A DNA stretch of 64,000 nucleotides from Rhizobium lusitanum (GCF_014189535.1 NZ_CP050307.1:2232001-2296000); one strand, 5' to 3'; shown: positions 8,534 through 17,430, counted from the stretch's first letter. Program-made: numbers and translations. The notes: a model not told the origin generated them from the letters alone.

Positions 8534-9802
8534 ATGGACGTAATCCAGGAAGTGTCCGTCGTGGGGCCACGACAGTTTCGCAACAATGATGTTGCCATTG
8601 GCGCCGGAAACGAATTTTGGACGGCATGCCGAAGCAATGGCCTGGCCGGTATTGTCGCGAATCTTACGGGCGACGGCATGCTTGAAGATCCGGATGGTTT
8701 TCGGTTTCTCAATCTGAGTTGTTGCTCCTATCTGGACCTAGACAGCCATCCGCAAATTATCGAAGGCGCCATCGAGGCTTTACGTAAATACGGCGTGCTC
8801 GACCATTGCATTTCAAGGATCAGAATCCAGCTGCCAATGCTGCTGGAGCTTGAGGAGGCGCTCGGCGGCCTGTTCGATGCAAGGGTCGTATCAGCCATTT
8901 CGGCGAGTGCCGCGACGGCCGGGGTGCTACCTTTGCTAGCCTCCGGCCATCTTACGCGGGGCGAGCGGCCCCTCATGATTTTCGACAAGTTCGCGCATTT
9001 TTCGATGAACCTCTTCAAGCCGGTATGCGCCGACGAAACGACGGTGCTGACATGCCCGAACAACGATCTCAACTTCATAGAGGATCAGTGCAAAAGAAAC
9101 CACAAGGTGGCCTATGTTACGGACGGCACCTTCAGCATGGGTGGTCATGCCGACGTTGCCGGTCTGCTGGAGCTGCAGGACCGGTACGGGTTGTTTCTCT
9201 ACTTCGATGATTCCCACTCGCTTTCCGTCGCCGGAAGCCGCGGTGAAGGCTATGTGCGTTCCCAGATAGCGTCGCTGTCCGACGACACGATCATCGTTGC
9301 AACCCTCAACAAGGCGTTCGGCAGCAGCGGTGGCGCCATCATGCTCCCGAAGAGCCGCACGGATATGGAGGATATCCTCACGCGGTTCGGCGGTCCGCTG
9401 GCATGGTCGCAGCCCATGAATACGGCAGCTGTCGGCGCCTCGCTTGCCAGTGCACAGCTGCATGACTCACCCGAACTGAAGCTGCGGCAATCTCAATTGG
9501 ACGCCAATATCCTTCGCTTCGACGCGCAAGTGCTCACGCCACAGCGCGGAAACGGATTTCCGATCAAAGTGGTGCCGGTCGCCAATACGAGAGTGGTTTC
9601 ATGTGCCCAGGAACTGCTGCGCCGCGGCTATTATGTGTCACCGGTCTTTTTCCCGATTGTTCCGAGATCTCAGGCCGGGCTGCGCGTCATGCTGCGCAGT
9701 GGACTGAGCCCTGCGGCTGTCGATCATCTTTGCAAGAGCATCATTGACGTTGTTGGCCAAGACGTGGAGGTGAAACATGACCAGGACGCAACAGTTCAAT
9801 AG
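8534..9802 (+). CDS. PLP-dependent alpha-oxoamine synthase (BioF/KBL/ALAS-like)
   Basis: The 422-residue protein has the order of class II aminotransferase-fold acyltransferases: a CSYLDLDSHPQI entry segment, DGTFSMGGHADV, the cofactor Asp and His in YFDDSHSLSVAG near residue 225, and the Schiff-base Lys in ATLNKAFGSSGG near 261. Known members join an amino acid to an acyl-CoA with loss of CO2, giving an alpha-amino ketone; relatives act in biotin, haem, sphingoid, prodiginine, saxitoxin-type and CAI-1 pathways. The amino acid used here cannot be read from sequence. The acylating dehydrogenase at 5469 or the CitE-like enzyme that follows may supply the CoA thioester (inference). Its 3' end overlaps the next gene. 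Confidence 0.87.
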   Translation: MDVIQEVSVVGPRQFRNNDVAIGAGNEFWTACRSNGLAGIVANLTGDGMLEDPDGFRFLNLSCCSYLDLDSHPQIIEGAIEALRKYGVLDHCISRIRIQLPMLLELEEALGGLFDARVVSAISASAATAGVLPLLASGHLTRGERPLMIFDKFAHFSMNLFKPVCADETTVLTCPNNDLNFIEDQCKRNHKVAYVTDGTFSMGGHADVAGLLELQDRYGLFLYFDDSHSLSVAGSRGEGYVRSQIASLSDDTIIVATLNKAFGSSGGAIMLPKSRTDMEDILTRFGGPLAWSQPMNTAAVGASLASAQLHDSPELKLRQSQLDANILRFDAQVLTPQRGNGFPIKVVPVANTRVVSCAQELLRRGYYVSPVFFPIVPRSQAGLRVMLRSGLSPAAVDHLCKSIIDVVGQDVEVKHDQDATVQ

Positions 9803-10649
9803 AGACCGCACCGTGCAGCCCGCCGTACACTGCGTGCTGTATACGCCGGGCTTTTCGAGCGGCCGTATCGCGGCGGCGGCCCGCTCAAGCGCGAGCGCGC
9901 TGCTATTCGATCTGGAGGACTCTGTTCCCAAGGGGCGCAAGCCGCTTGCACGGGAGCTTCTTAGCAGCTGGTGCAAGCAGCCCAAGGGCGGCGGCCTGCG
10001 TGCCGTGCGCATAAACGAGCTGAGGTCGCTCGAGTATCTGTACGACCTCAGCTGTCTTCTGGCCATCGAGAGCCACCCGGATATTGTCGTCCTGACCATG
10101 GTGACGGACGCCCAGGAAATAGAGATCGTCCGGCATCATTTTGCCGATGGCGGTTACCGGCCGCGGATGTTCGTAACGATCGAGACCACCATGGCGCTCG
10201 AGCGTATCGATGCCATCGCCGCCGTATCGGACGGCCTCATTCTCGGCTCCGCCGATCTCGCCGCCCAGCTGGGCGTGGATATCAGTTGGGACAACATGCT
10301 CTATGCGCGGCAGCGCATCGTGCATGCGGCGGCGACATACGGCATACCCGCGGTCGACACCGCTTGCTTCCATCTCGACGACGACGCTGAACTGATCAAG
10401 GAAAGTCAGAAGGCCAAGGAGCTCGGCTTCGTCGGAAAGGCCGCTGTCCATCCCAGGCAGGTCGACATCATCACGAAGATATTTCAGCCGACGGAAGCAG
10501 AGATCGCCAGGGCGAGGGAGATCGTGGCGCGGGCCGGCGAGGCCGATGGCGAGATCATCCGCCTCGATGGCAACATGATCGGCCCGCCCTTTGTCATCAG
10601 GGCGAAGAAACTGCTGCAATCGGCTGCTTTGGATCGAAGCGTTTCTTAG
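9777..10649 (+). CDS. HpcH/HpaI-CitE-like CoA-thioester lyase
   Basis: The 290-residue protein fits the CitE/malyl-CoA lyase family: YTPGFSSGRIAAAARSSA at the N-terminus, the acidic metal site LLFDLEDSVP near residue 45, AVRINE near 75, a Glu in the VTIETTMALERI strand, SDGLILGSADLAAQLG near 155, and GFVGKAAVHPRQ near 220. Relatives cleave or form beta-hydroxyacyl-CoA such as malyl- or citramalyl-CoA using Mg2+. It overlaps the upstream synthase by 26 bases. Together with the MaoC protein that follows it could build or trim a hydroxyacyl-CoA unit (inference). Confidence 0.83.
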   Translation: MTRTQQFNRDRTVQPAVHCVLYTPGFSSGRIAAAARSSASALLFDLEDSVPKGRKPLARELLSSWCKQPKGGGLRAVRINELRSLEYLYDLSCLLAIESHPDIVVLTMVTDAQEIEIVRHHFADGGYRPRMFVTIETTMALERIDAIAAVSDGLILGSADLAAQLGVDISWDNMLYARQRIVHAAATYGIPAVDTACFHLDDDAELIKESQKAKELGFVGKAAVHPRQVDIITKIFQPTEAEIARAREIVARAGEADGEIIRLDGNMIGPPFVIRAKKLLQSAALDRSVS

Positions 10650-10746
10650 AAACGCTCCGCCCTATCGATTTAACAGTTCCATTTTTACCCAATTTCCGGA
10701 CGGACAGCCGTCGCGGCCCTTGGTGAAATTGTTTGGAGAACAGCCC

Positions 10747-11238
10747 ATGCTCGAGCAAACAGGCGAAACGGAATATACCGAAACTGCCGGGTTGCACTAT
10801 GAGGACCTCGTAGAGGGACTGACGATCCATCACCGCCCCGGCCGGACGATCTGCGAGGCGGACAACACATGGATGACCCTCCTGTCCATGAACAAGCATC
10901 CGCTCCACTTCGACGCCGAATATGCGAAAAAGACCGAACACGGCCGCGTGGTCGTCAACAGCGTCGTCACCTTCGCAATCGTCAACGGCATGACGGTCTA
11001 CTCGCTCAGTGCTAGGACCCCAGCGAACCTGGGCTGGAATGACGTACGCCTGATCCATCCGGTCTTCATCGGCGATACGCTCTACGCCTCAAGCATCATC
11101 AGCTCGAGGCGCCTAAGCGCAAGCCGACCGGGCGATGGCATTGTCACTGCCTTCACAACCGGCTTCAACGGCGAAAACACCCCGGTGATCTCCTTCAGCC
11201 GGACGTTTCTGGTTCCATGTCGGAGGGAGCCCGCGTGA
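10747..11238 (+). CDS. MaoC-family hydratase/dehydratase
   Basis: The 163-residue protein is a single hot-dog domain of the MaoC type: HYEDLVEGLTIHH, then TWMTLLSMNKHPLHFDAEYA, with the Asn/His pair near residues 53-57 that serve in (R)-specific enoyl-CoA and mesaconyl-CoA hydratases, and a C-terminal VRLIHPVFIGDTLYASS. ATG 10747 is preferred to an earlier in-frame ATG because the homology starts after it. It most probably adds or removes water from a CoA thioester made by the CitE-like enzyme (inference). It overlaps the next gene by 22 bases. Confidence 0.83.
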   Translation: MLEQTGETEYTETAGLHYEDLVEGLTIHHRPGRTICEADNTWMTLLSMNKHPLHFDAEYAKKTEHGRVVVNSVVTFAIVNGMTVYSLSARTPANLGWNDVRLIHPVFIGDTLYASSIISSRRLSASRPGDGIVTAFTTGFNGENTPVISFSRTFLVPCRREPA

Positions 11239-12248
11239 CGCTCCAGGATCCCCCCCTTGCCTTCAAGGTTCTGACGGCACAGGAATGCAAGCAAGCGCTG
11301 CCAATGCCGGAGGCGATCGAGGCGGTGCGCCGTGTGCTCCTGGCCCAGAAGGCGGACGAGCTCGTCGTTCCACAGCGGACGATCGTCGACATGACCGAGG
11401 ACGCTGATCGCACGCAAATCCTCCTGATGCCTTCGGCGTCGCGTTCCTCGGCAAAATTCGTCGTCAAGCTTTCGGCGATCGCGCCGCGCAATCTCCATCG
11501 CGGATTGCCTCTGGTGAGCGCCGTTATCATCGTCCTCGACGCGGAAACGGGGCGGTTGCACTCGATCCTCGACGGCGCCCATCTGACCGCCGTGCGGACA
11601 GCCGCGGCATCGGCGGTGGCGACGGATTGTCTTGCCAGGGCGGATGCTTGCGAACTGGCGCTGATCGGCGCCGGTGTGACGGCCCGGGCGCACATCGAGA
11701 GTGTAAGCGCGGTCCGCAACATTGCCCGCCTGACGCTTTTCTCAAGAACGAAAGCCCGGGCAGAAGCCTTGGCTGGTTGGGCCGTGGAGAGCGGTCTCTG
11801 CCAGACTGCGGAGGTGGTGGACACCGCCGAGGCGGCTGTCGGGAACGCGGATATCGTCTGCACCACCACATCGATCGCCTCCGAAGGCCCGATCCTCGAT
11901 CTCGCCTGGCTGAAGGACGGCACCCATGTCAATGCCATCGGCGGCGTGGATGAAAATGCAATGGAGATAGAGCCACGAAGCCTTGCCGGCGCACGCATCG
12001 TCGTTGAGGAACTGGACGCGGCGTTCCGGGAGAGCGGAGAGCTCAGGAGCGCCCGCGCGCTCGGACTCCTCGACGAGAGCAGCGTCGTTCGGCTCTGCGA
12101 TGTTGTCGCGGCGCCATCCGTTGCGCTGCCGAGCGGCCGGATTTCCGTCTTCAAGTCCGTCGGCGTTGCCTTTCTGGATTTCGCGGTGGCGGAAGGCGTC
12201 TCTCGCGCCGCCTTGCAAATGGGATTGGGACGGGAGGTCATGGGTTGA
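11217..12248 (+). CDS. Ornithine cyclodeaminase/mu-crystallin family protein
   Basis: The 343-residue protein has the N-terminal dimer half (KVLTAQECKQALPMPEAIEA), the LDGAHLTAVRTAAASAVA segment and a Rossmann motif LIGAGVTARAHIES near residue 150, all typical of the OCD/mu-crystallin family. Members are NAD(P)-dependent and include cyclodeaminases, ketimine reductases, alanine dehydrogenase and the siderophore enzyme SbnB. Which of these applies cannot be read here. In a pathway with an alpha-oxoamine synthase a role in reducing an imine or oxidising an amino acid is plausible (inference). Its stop overlaps the following ATG. Confidence 0.83.
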   Translation: MSEGARVTLQDPPLAFKVLTAQECKQALPMPEAIEAVRRVLLAQKADELVVPQRTIVDMTEDADRTQILLMPSASRSSAKFVVKLSAIAPRNLHRGLPLVSAVIIVLDAETGRLHSILDGAHLTAVRTAAASAVATDCLARADACELALIGAGVTARAHIESVSAVRNIARLTLFSRTKARAEALAGWAVESGLCQTAEVVDTAEAAVGNADIVCTTTSIASEGPILDLAWLKDGTHVNAIGGVDENAMEIEPRSLAGARIVVEELDAAFRESGELRSARALGLLDESSVVRLCDVVAAPSVALPSGRISVFKSVGVAFLDFAVAEGVSRAALQMGLGREVMG

Positions 12249-13021
12249 TGGAGAAAAAAACGATGAAGCACGACCTCGGCGGCCGAGTGGCGCTAGTGAC
12301 TGGTGCAACGAACGGAATAGGAAGAGCGATCACCCTCGGCCTCGCAAGCCGCGGCGCCAGTATCAAGTTCAGCTACCACGACGATCTGGACGCGCTTCGT
12401 GAACTAATGACGGCTCTTGAGACCCTGGGGGTCCCGGCGCAGGCCTATCAGGTCGACGCCAGAAGCCCGGCATCCGTTGGCGAAATGATCGGTTTGCTCG
12501 GAGATGAGCATGTGGACGTGCTCGTCAACAATGTTGGCATTACAACACGCGACGGTTTCTTGGACGTTTCCGAAAAAGCCTTTGACGACGTAATGCATGC
12601 AAACATGCGTTTTCCGTTTCTTTTGACCCAACGTATCGTCAAAGGGATGATCGCCCGTGGTGGCGGCGGATCAATCATCAACATATCGTCTATAAGCGCG
12701 TTCAAGGCTATCAGCATGATGAGCCATTACCAATGCTCGAAGGCGGCTCTGTCAATGCTGACCAAGAGCCTGGCTGTCGAGCTCGCTCCCCACCGAATTC
12801 GGGTCAACACTATTTCACCTGGCCTGACGGCCACCAAGGGTAACCGCCACCAATGGGAGGGCGCACCCGAAATATGGCGTGAACGCGGACGAGACATCCC
12901 GCTGGGACGAGCAGGCACCCCCGCCGACTGTGTCGGTGCGGCCTTGCTGTTGGCATCGGATGACGCCGCCTGGATCACCGGTGCTGACATTGTCGTCGAT
13001 GGCGGTGAAGCAGCAATTTAG
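12248..13021 (+). CDS. Short-chain dehydrogenase/reductase
   Basis: The 257-residue protein is a classical SDR: TGATNGIGRAI cofactor motif near residue 18, VNNVGITT, the catalytic ISSISAF Ser and YQCSK Tyr/Lys near 160, and a C-terminal GADIVVDGGEA. FabG-like enzymes of this group reduce a keto group with NAD(P)H. ATG 12248 overlaps the upstream stop (TGATGG), and a second ATG lies five codons on. In the pathway it could reduce the amino ketone from the alpha-oxoamine synthase to an alcohol, which would then be a substrate for carbamoylation (inference). Confidence 0.85.
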   Translation: MEKKTMKHDLGGRVALVTGATNGIGRAITLGLASRGASIKFSYHDDLDALRELMTALETLGVPAQAYQVDARSPASVGEMIGLLGDEHVDVLVNNVGITTRDGFLDVSEKAFDDVMHANMRFPFLLTQRIVKGMIARGGGGSIINISSISAFKAISMMSHYQCSKAALSMLTKSLAVELAPHRIRVNTISPGLTATKGNRHQWEGAPEIWRERGRDIPLGRAGTPADCVGAALLLASDDAAWITGADIVVDGGEAAI

Positions 13022-13088
13022 GGTCGGAACTCGCCAGGAACCTGACGGTTACTCCCTGTTGATTTGGTATACTCGGTTAGGACGTGGG

Positions 13089-13913
13089 ATGGCATATCAA
13101 GAACATCAAAGTCCCATTGTTTCTTGGGGGGCAATCAGTGCGGAGATCGCCTTACTGCGCCGAAGAGAGCCTTTGCTGAATGGGCTTTTATCCTCACTCT
13201 TTCGGGACGCCAACACCTTGAACGAAGCGTTGGCTGCGATTTTAGCCAATTCTCTTCAGACGGCGAATGTTGAAACGAACGCCTTAAAATGCCTCTTCTG
13301 CAAGACCTTGGCGGATGACTTGTTGGCCTGGGCGGTATTGGACGATCTAACAGCAGTTCGTGATCGTGATCCGGCATGTACTACTTACCTGCATGCTCTT
13401 TTAAACTACAAGGGCTTTCAAGCGCTGCAGGCATATAGAATCGCACATAGATTGTGGAATGACGATCGCGCCGAACTAGCCTTATGGATTTCCAATAGAG
13501 TTTCCCTCGTCCTAGGCCCGGATATCCATCCGGCTGCCAAGATCGGTTCAGGCATCATGCTCGATCATGGTTCTGGCATCGTGATTGGCGAAACGACCAT
13601 CATCGAAGATGACGTCTCCATACTTCACAATGTCACATTGGGTGGGACAGGAAAGGTTACAGGCGACCGACATCCGAAAGTGCGACGCGGTGTGATGATC
13701 GGTGCAGGCGCAAAGATCATTGGGAATATTGAAATTGGAGAATTCAGCAAGGTTGCGGCGGGCAGCGTTGTCCTAAAGCCGGTTCCAGCACGCTGCACCG
13801 TCGCGGGCGTTCCTGCGCAAGTTGTTCGCGTACATGATGCAACAGAGTGGCCATCAATGTTTTCGAGCAGGGTCGGATTGTTCGAGGCCAACTTGATGGA
13901 GGATAACCGGTGA
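13089..13913 (+). CDS. Serine O-acetyltransferase-like protein (CysE family)
   Basis: The 274-residue protein has the helical N-terminal domain of CysE (LLNGLLSSLFRDANTLNEAL) and left-handed beta-helix repeats from about residue 145, including DIHPAAKIGSGIMLDHGSG, VIGETTIIEDDVSILHNVTL and KVRRGVMIGAGAKIIGNIEI. The His of MLDHGSG and the HP of DRHPKVRRG match the CysE active site. CysE makes O-acetylserine from serine and acetyl-CoA. A cluster copy next to an OCD-like gene suggests provision of a beta-activated serine for a beta-substituted amino acid, but no cysteine-synthase-like partner is present, so this remains inference. ATG 13089 was chosen over an upstream in-frame ATG inside the SDR gene. 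Confidence 0.85.
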   Translation: MAYQEHQSPIVSWGAISAEIALLRRREPLLNGLLSSLFRDANTLNEALAAILANSLQTANVETNALKCLFCKTLADDLLAWAVLDDLTAVRDRDPACTTYLHALLNYKGFQALQAYRIAHRLWNDDRAELALWISNRVSLVLGPDIHPAAKIGSGIMLDHGSGIVIGETTIIEDDVSILHNVTLGGTGKVTGDRHPKVRRGVMIGAGAKIIGNIEIGEFSKVAAGSVVLKPVPARCTVAGVPAQVVRVHDATEWPSMFSSRVGLFEANLMEDNR

Positions 13914-14149
13914 TCGACGAAATGATGAATCCGCGCCCGCTCAGGCTAAACCCGACCGGCATTTCCTGTGGGCACACCACAATCGATGCCGTCCATTTAT
14001 GCGTTTCCAGCCCCGGCAGACCGGGCCAGCCAATGCCTGAAAACAACTCCTCACTTCGGATCAATTGCCACACGCTCATCCATCTTGGAATTGGTCCGGT
14101 TAAAAGTGACCCTATGAATATTGTGTTCAATACTCACAACGGACTTTAG
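13910..14149 (+). CDS. Possible translationally coupled small protein, unrecognised
   Basis: A GTG overlapping the CysE stop (GTGA) opens a frame of 79 codons. The first half reads plausibly (MNPRPLRLNPTGISCGHTTI), the second half does not resemble a fold. It may be a real small gene at the end of the operon or the broken 5' end of a lost twelfth gene. I cannot name a family. Confidence 0.25.
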   Translation: MIDEMMNPRPLRLNPTGISCGHTTIDAVHLCVSSPGRPGQPMPENNSSLRINCHTLIHLGIGPVKSDPMNIVFNTHNGL

Positions 14150-14153
14150 TGGA

Positions 14154-14444
14154 ATGGCCTGGTCTCGACTACTTCTGGATCAAGATCGCAATCGGGCCCT
14201 CGTCGTGGGTGCCAGCATCGCCGGTCCGATGATCGCAAGCGTGATGATCAATCACTTTGATGAAGCTATCGCTCTGGATCCTGAGGAACTGCCAGAGGCG
14301 CTATTGCCTCCATGCCGTGTACCCAAAAAGCACTATGTCCGCCTGCTCTTGGAGCGCGCTAGGAAAATCATGAGCGAGTATTTACCAGAATCATGGCCAC
14401 GCCGGAAAGCGGACGAGCGCAAGGAGTCGACTTCTGCCTCCTAG
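14154..14444 (+). pseudogene. FAD-dependent monooxygenase, N-terminal fragment
   Basis: The fragment carries ALVVGASIAGPMIASVMI, a degraded GxGxxG dinucleotide fold, followed by HFDEAIALDPEELPEALLPP and CRVPKKHYVRLLLERARKIM. This matches the first 85 or so residues of a family of FAD-binding oxidoreductases (pattern: FD.v.vlerD.lP, gvPqg.H.H.Ll.rG...l). The Glu that binds ribose is replaced (ALDPEE) and the rest of the roughly 400-residue protein is missing, so it is a remnant. It may be a tailoring gene lost from the adjacent biosynthetic operon (inference). Confidence 0.6.
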
Positions 14445-14529
14445 TCGTCGGGCGCTGGTCGGTTGAGGTCTTGCCCGCGAACATCAAACGTACGGGCGGA
14501 AGTTTCGCGAGTGCAATTCTGGAAAACAT

Positions 14530-14545
14530 CTAGGAAAAATCCTAG
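14530..14545. promoter_or_regulatory. Diverged lux-box-like palindrome (copy 4)
   Basis: CTAGGAAAAATCCTAG has six-base perfect arms (CTAGGA/TCCTAG) and shares the flanks ACAT before and AGAGG after it with the site at 25249, so it is the same element with symmetric changes. The nearest rightward gene starts at 14685. No clear leftward gene follows, so its target is uncertain. Confidence 0.4.
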
Positions 14546-14684
14546 AGGGTGTTGAGGCCAAGCCAAGGTAGATTTTTCTAAAGTATTCGCAGCCGCAGTG
14601 CTGACGCTTGGCAATGAGCTTGATCGGATCAGAATTCCTCCTTGAGTCCGAGCGAGCCGATCAACTAGAGGATTTATCGAGTCC

Positions 14685-14924
14685 ATGAAACGGCCGTACC
14701 TTGGTGGCTTACTTACTAAGCCAGTTGAATACTGGCGCCGCTTTCGCGGAAAAGATCAGTCAGACCGTGACCCCAGTGGTGATATGGCAATGCTGCATAG
14801 ACATGAGCGGGAGAAGCGGGACAGATTGCGCTATGCCCTGATATATCTACTTAAAGAAGCAAAATCTCTCGGTTACATGACAGTCGCCGAGCATTTACAC
14901 CGTGCGATCAAGAGCTTGCACTAA
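14685..14924 (+). CDS. Hypothetical 79-residue basic protein
   Basis: The product is small and strongly charged, with a central HRHEREKRDRLRYALIYLL helix and a second helix KEAKSLGYMTVAEHLHRAI. It has no signal peptide or membrane segment. It begins 140 bases after the lux-box-like palindrome at 14530, so it may be a quorum-sensing target (inference). I do not recognise the family; the regular helix pattern and lack of rare codons favour a real gene. Confidence 0.45.
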   Translation: MKRPYLGGLLTKPVEYWRRFRGKDQSDRDPSGDMAMLHRHEREKRDRLRYALIYLLKEAKSLGYMTVAEHLHRAIKSLH

Positions 14925-15410
14925 CGTATTATGAGTGCTGGGCGAATGGCACTACAGCGGTCGCTTCCCGATAATCCATTTCAAAATTACAATTACCTTG
15001 GTATCACGGAGTGAGACCCTCGGACCGAGGCTGCTACCTTATTGATGGCGCGGGGTCTGGAGCCGCACAGGTTCGTCCCCGGAGATCAACATGACAACAA
15101 AGCGGCCATTCGCCTAGGCGCGACGATGGCCTCCAAAGGCACCGTTCGGGCATTGGAAGGCACCAACCTTTATCGCCGGTTCTATCACCATGGCGTTTTC
15201 ATATGCACTGCAAGATTGAGAGAAATTGATCAACAACTATCGAGATGGTCTGTGGCAGCTCCTCCTATCGAGATATAGAGTGTGTTTCTTTGAGAACAGG
15301 ACATTCAAAGCGAGTTTCAGCGCACGAATATCAAAATGGTTTCAGCATCTTGTTGGCTTGAGCGGGTTCCGAAGGATTTTAGTGTGCCGCGCTAATCAAA
15401 TGGGGGTCGA
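14925..15410. other. Intergenic stretch before the first luxR
   Basis: No convincing gene was found. A 78-codon frame at 15042-15278 has no recognisable motif and poor start context; it may be debris. The sequence just before 15411 gives no copy of the lux-box-like motif, so the luxR is not obviously autoregulated through it. Confidence 0.4.
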
Positions 15411-16199
15411 ATGGATCGAGATGGTGCATTGGGCCGCGCCTTGGAAGCTCTGGACGACGCAACGTCGCATCAAGATCTCTCGACCGCAATCCATATGCTT
15501 CGGGATGATTACGGGCTAACCAACATCACGTATCGCGGCTTCAGATTGGTCGGTATTGATAAAATTCAGACGACGATGATCATCTCGACAAGCGATCCAG
15601 AATGGTTCCTGCAATATGATGCTCGGGAGCTAAGTCGAATCGATCCCATTGTGGACCGCGCGCGCAATTCTCCGCTTCCACTGGACTGGGACGATATAGA
15701 CAGGCGCTCGAAGAGCGCTCGACATTATTTTTCGGAGATGATGCGTTTTAAGATTGGAGACCGCGGGCTCTCAATGACGATATCGCCGCCAAATAGACCA
15801 CCCGGGCTGTTTACTTTCATAGCGAGCGAGTTAAGCGGCTCGGAATGGCAGTCACTTCGTAGGCGGTGTCAGGCAGACATGATGTTTCTTGGCCAACATG
15901 TACATTATCATGCCCAGACGATTGGCCAAATAAGGCAGGCCGACGACCTGCTGACGGAGCGCGGACGCAGATGTCTGGAACTGGTGCTGAACGGACATAA
16001 GCCGGGATCGATCGCCAAGCTATTGGGCCTGTCAATTCATACAGTCAGGATGCACCTGCGCCACGTGCAAAAACGGTTGGATTGTCACACCCTTCCGGAA
16101 GCCATTGGCAGGGCAATGGAGCTCGGCATTCTTAAAAATGCACATGCCGTTCCTGCTGCCCGTTCCCCCAGTTATGGGATTGGTCTTTTGGGTCGATAA
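15411..16199 (+). CDS. LuxR-family quorum-sensing regulator
   Basis: The 262-residue protein has an N-terminal autoinducer-binding domain (residues about 10-165) with the family's WFLQYDARELSRIDPIVDRA stretch, which supplies the Trp, Tyr, Asp and Pro of the ligand pocket, and a C-terminal HTH from about 178: LTERGRRCLELVLNGHKPGS and IAKLLGLSIHTVRMHLRHV. Known relatives bind an acyl-homoserine lactone and then a lux-box palindrome. It stands 1.6 kb upstream of, and on the same strand as, the intact luxI, making it the likely partner of that synthase; the lux-box-like sites in this window are its candidate targets (inference). Confidence 0.9.
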   Translation: MDRDGALGRALEALDDATSHQDLSTAIHMLRDDYGLTNITYRGFRLVGIDKIQTTMIISTSDPEWFLQYDARELSRIDPIVDRARNSPLPLDWDDIDRRSKSARHYFSEMMRFKIGDRGLSMTISPPNRPPGLFTFIASELSGSEWQSLRRRCQADMMFLGQHVHYHAQTIGQIRQADDLLTERGRRCLELVLNGHKPGSIAKLLGLSIHTVRMHLRHVQKRLDCHTLPEAIGRAMELGILKNAHAVPAARSPSYGIGLLGR

Positions 16200-16779
16200 G
16201 CAGCTTTTGACGATCCAGACCACAGTTTGTCATGGACCAGTCATTCGTAGAGGCGAGCTCTTCTTTGTTATTTCATTCGCCTCCCGCACCTATCGGATTT
16301 TTCAAAATTCCCCCGAATACAAATCGCGATTGGTGGAAATTTCCAGGTCAACGCCATCGACGAATTATTATTCTAACTAGTTGACGGGATGAAATTTCCA
16401 ATAATTGAATTTAATTCCTTAAAATCAGTATGTTAAATCGATTATTACACCAAGTTTCGCATATTGCCGAAGCGGCAATTTTATCTGAGATTCCTTAGGG
16501 GGATAGCGGATATAGCGGGGGTACATTCATGAAAGCAGGATGCAACGATTCGATCTTTCGAATGATTGTGCAGCATGTTTGCTATCCTAAGAACCTAATG
16601 GAATTGCCTATGGTGCGCAGGGGCGACCTTGCACGTTTTAGGCTTTTCCACGGATATTGCTTCCTCCCAGTTCTCCTCGATGAAATTCCCCTCCTCAAGG
16701 TTGTTCTGCTCACTTTCGAAGCGGAGAAGAGGTCGAGGTTTTATGCAGGCACCCATGTGCTTGCTAACAACTGGGCGAA
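16200..16779. other. AT-rich intergenic stretch
   Basis: About 580 bases separate luxR from tetR. The part from 16380 to 16500 is clearly AT-rich and may hold the tetR promoter. An 84-codon frame at 16529-16783, overlapping the tetR start, has no recognisable motif and I do not call it. No lux-box-like motif was seen here. Confidence 0.4.
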
Positions 16780-17430
16780 ATGATGAAACGAACGAGAGAG
16801 GAGGTAGCGGAAACACGCCGAAAGATCCTCTCCGTTGCGGAAGAGCTTTTTTTACAACGAGGATTTGAGAACGTCTCGATTCGTGAAATCGCCGCAGTCG
16901 CCGGTGTCTCGCGTGCAGCCGTACATTGGCATTTTCAAAGCAAGACGGGGCTGATTATTGCGCTCGGGGCCGATATATGCTGGCACATATATGACCTTCA
17001 GGAGCGACTTGTCACCGGCAGGCTGGATAATCCGCTGAAGGCTCTTACTGAGACACTGGAAAAGGCTTTCTGGGACCTGGAGAACGACGGTCGCGCCCGA
17101 CGCATTATGGGTATCTATTGTGCTTTAGAAGCCTCCGCGACCGGGAATTTTTTTGATGAGGCGGGGGCATTCCGTCGAGATATGATGAATTGCCTATTGG
17201 GAATATTCGTCGCCAGCGAGCATGAATTGTCACCGCCATGGACGGCAGACACGGCTGCAAACACCCTGTTTTTTCTATTGGATGGGATTTTCAAAGAGAG
17301 GCTGCGGGAGGAAAATACCATGAGCCAATCTTTGTCATCTCACGGAAGCACTCTCGTGCAGACAATGCTTGCGTCCTGCTGGAGCGGGGTCGTTGCCGCG
17401 AAAGAGGTCAATCTTGATATGAGAGGCTGA
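16780..17430 (+). CDS. TetR/AcrR-family regulator
   Basis: The 216-residue protein has a standard TetR DNA-binding domain at residues 10-55: ETRRKILSVAEELFLQRGFE, then VSIREIAAVAGVSRAAVHWH and FQSKTGL. The C-terminal part resembles the AcrR/TtgR efflux regulators (EALALEA-type helix RRIMGIYCALEAS). It lies between luxR and luxI on the same strand. The ligand and target are unknown; a link to export of the cluster product or to tuning of luxI is possible (inference). Two ATG codons occur in tandem at 16780 and 16783. Confidence 0.85.
   Translation: MMKRTREEVAETRRKILSVAEELFLQRGFENVSIREIAAVAGVSRAAVHWHFQSKTGLIIALGADICWHIYDLQERLVTGRLDNPLKALTETLEKAFWDLENDGRARRIMGIYCALEASATGNFFDEAGAFRRDMMNCLLGIFVASEHELSPPWTADTAANTLFFLLDGIFKERLREENTMSQSLSSHGSTLVQTMLASCWSGVVAAKEVNLDMRG

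Noticed and set aside
1810..13913. A saxitoxin-type pathway, suggested by oxoamine synthase plus carbamoyltransferase
   Set aside because: No amidinotransferase, PKS module or Rieske oxygenases are present, so the likeness rests on two widely used enzymes only.
16529..16816. Small frames on both strands before the tetR start
   Set aside because: They overlap each other and the tetR start, have no motifs, and the AT-rich stretch suits a promoter better.
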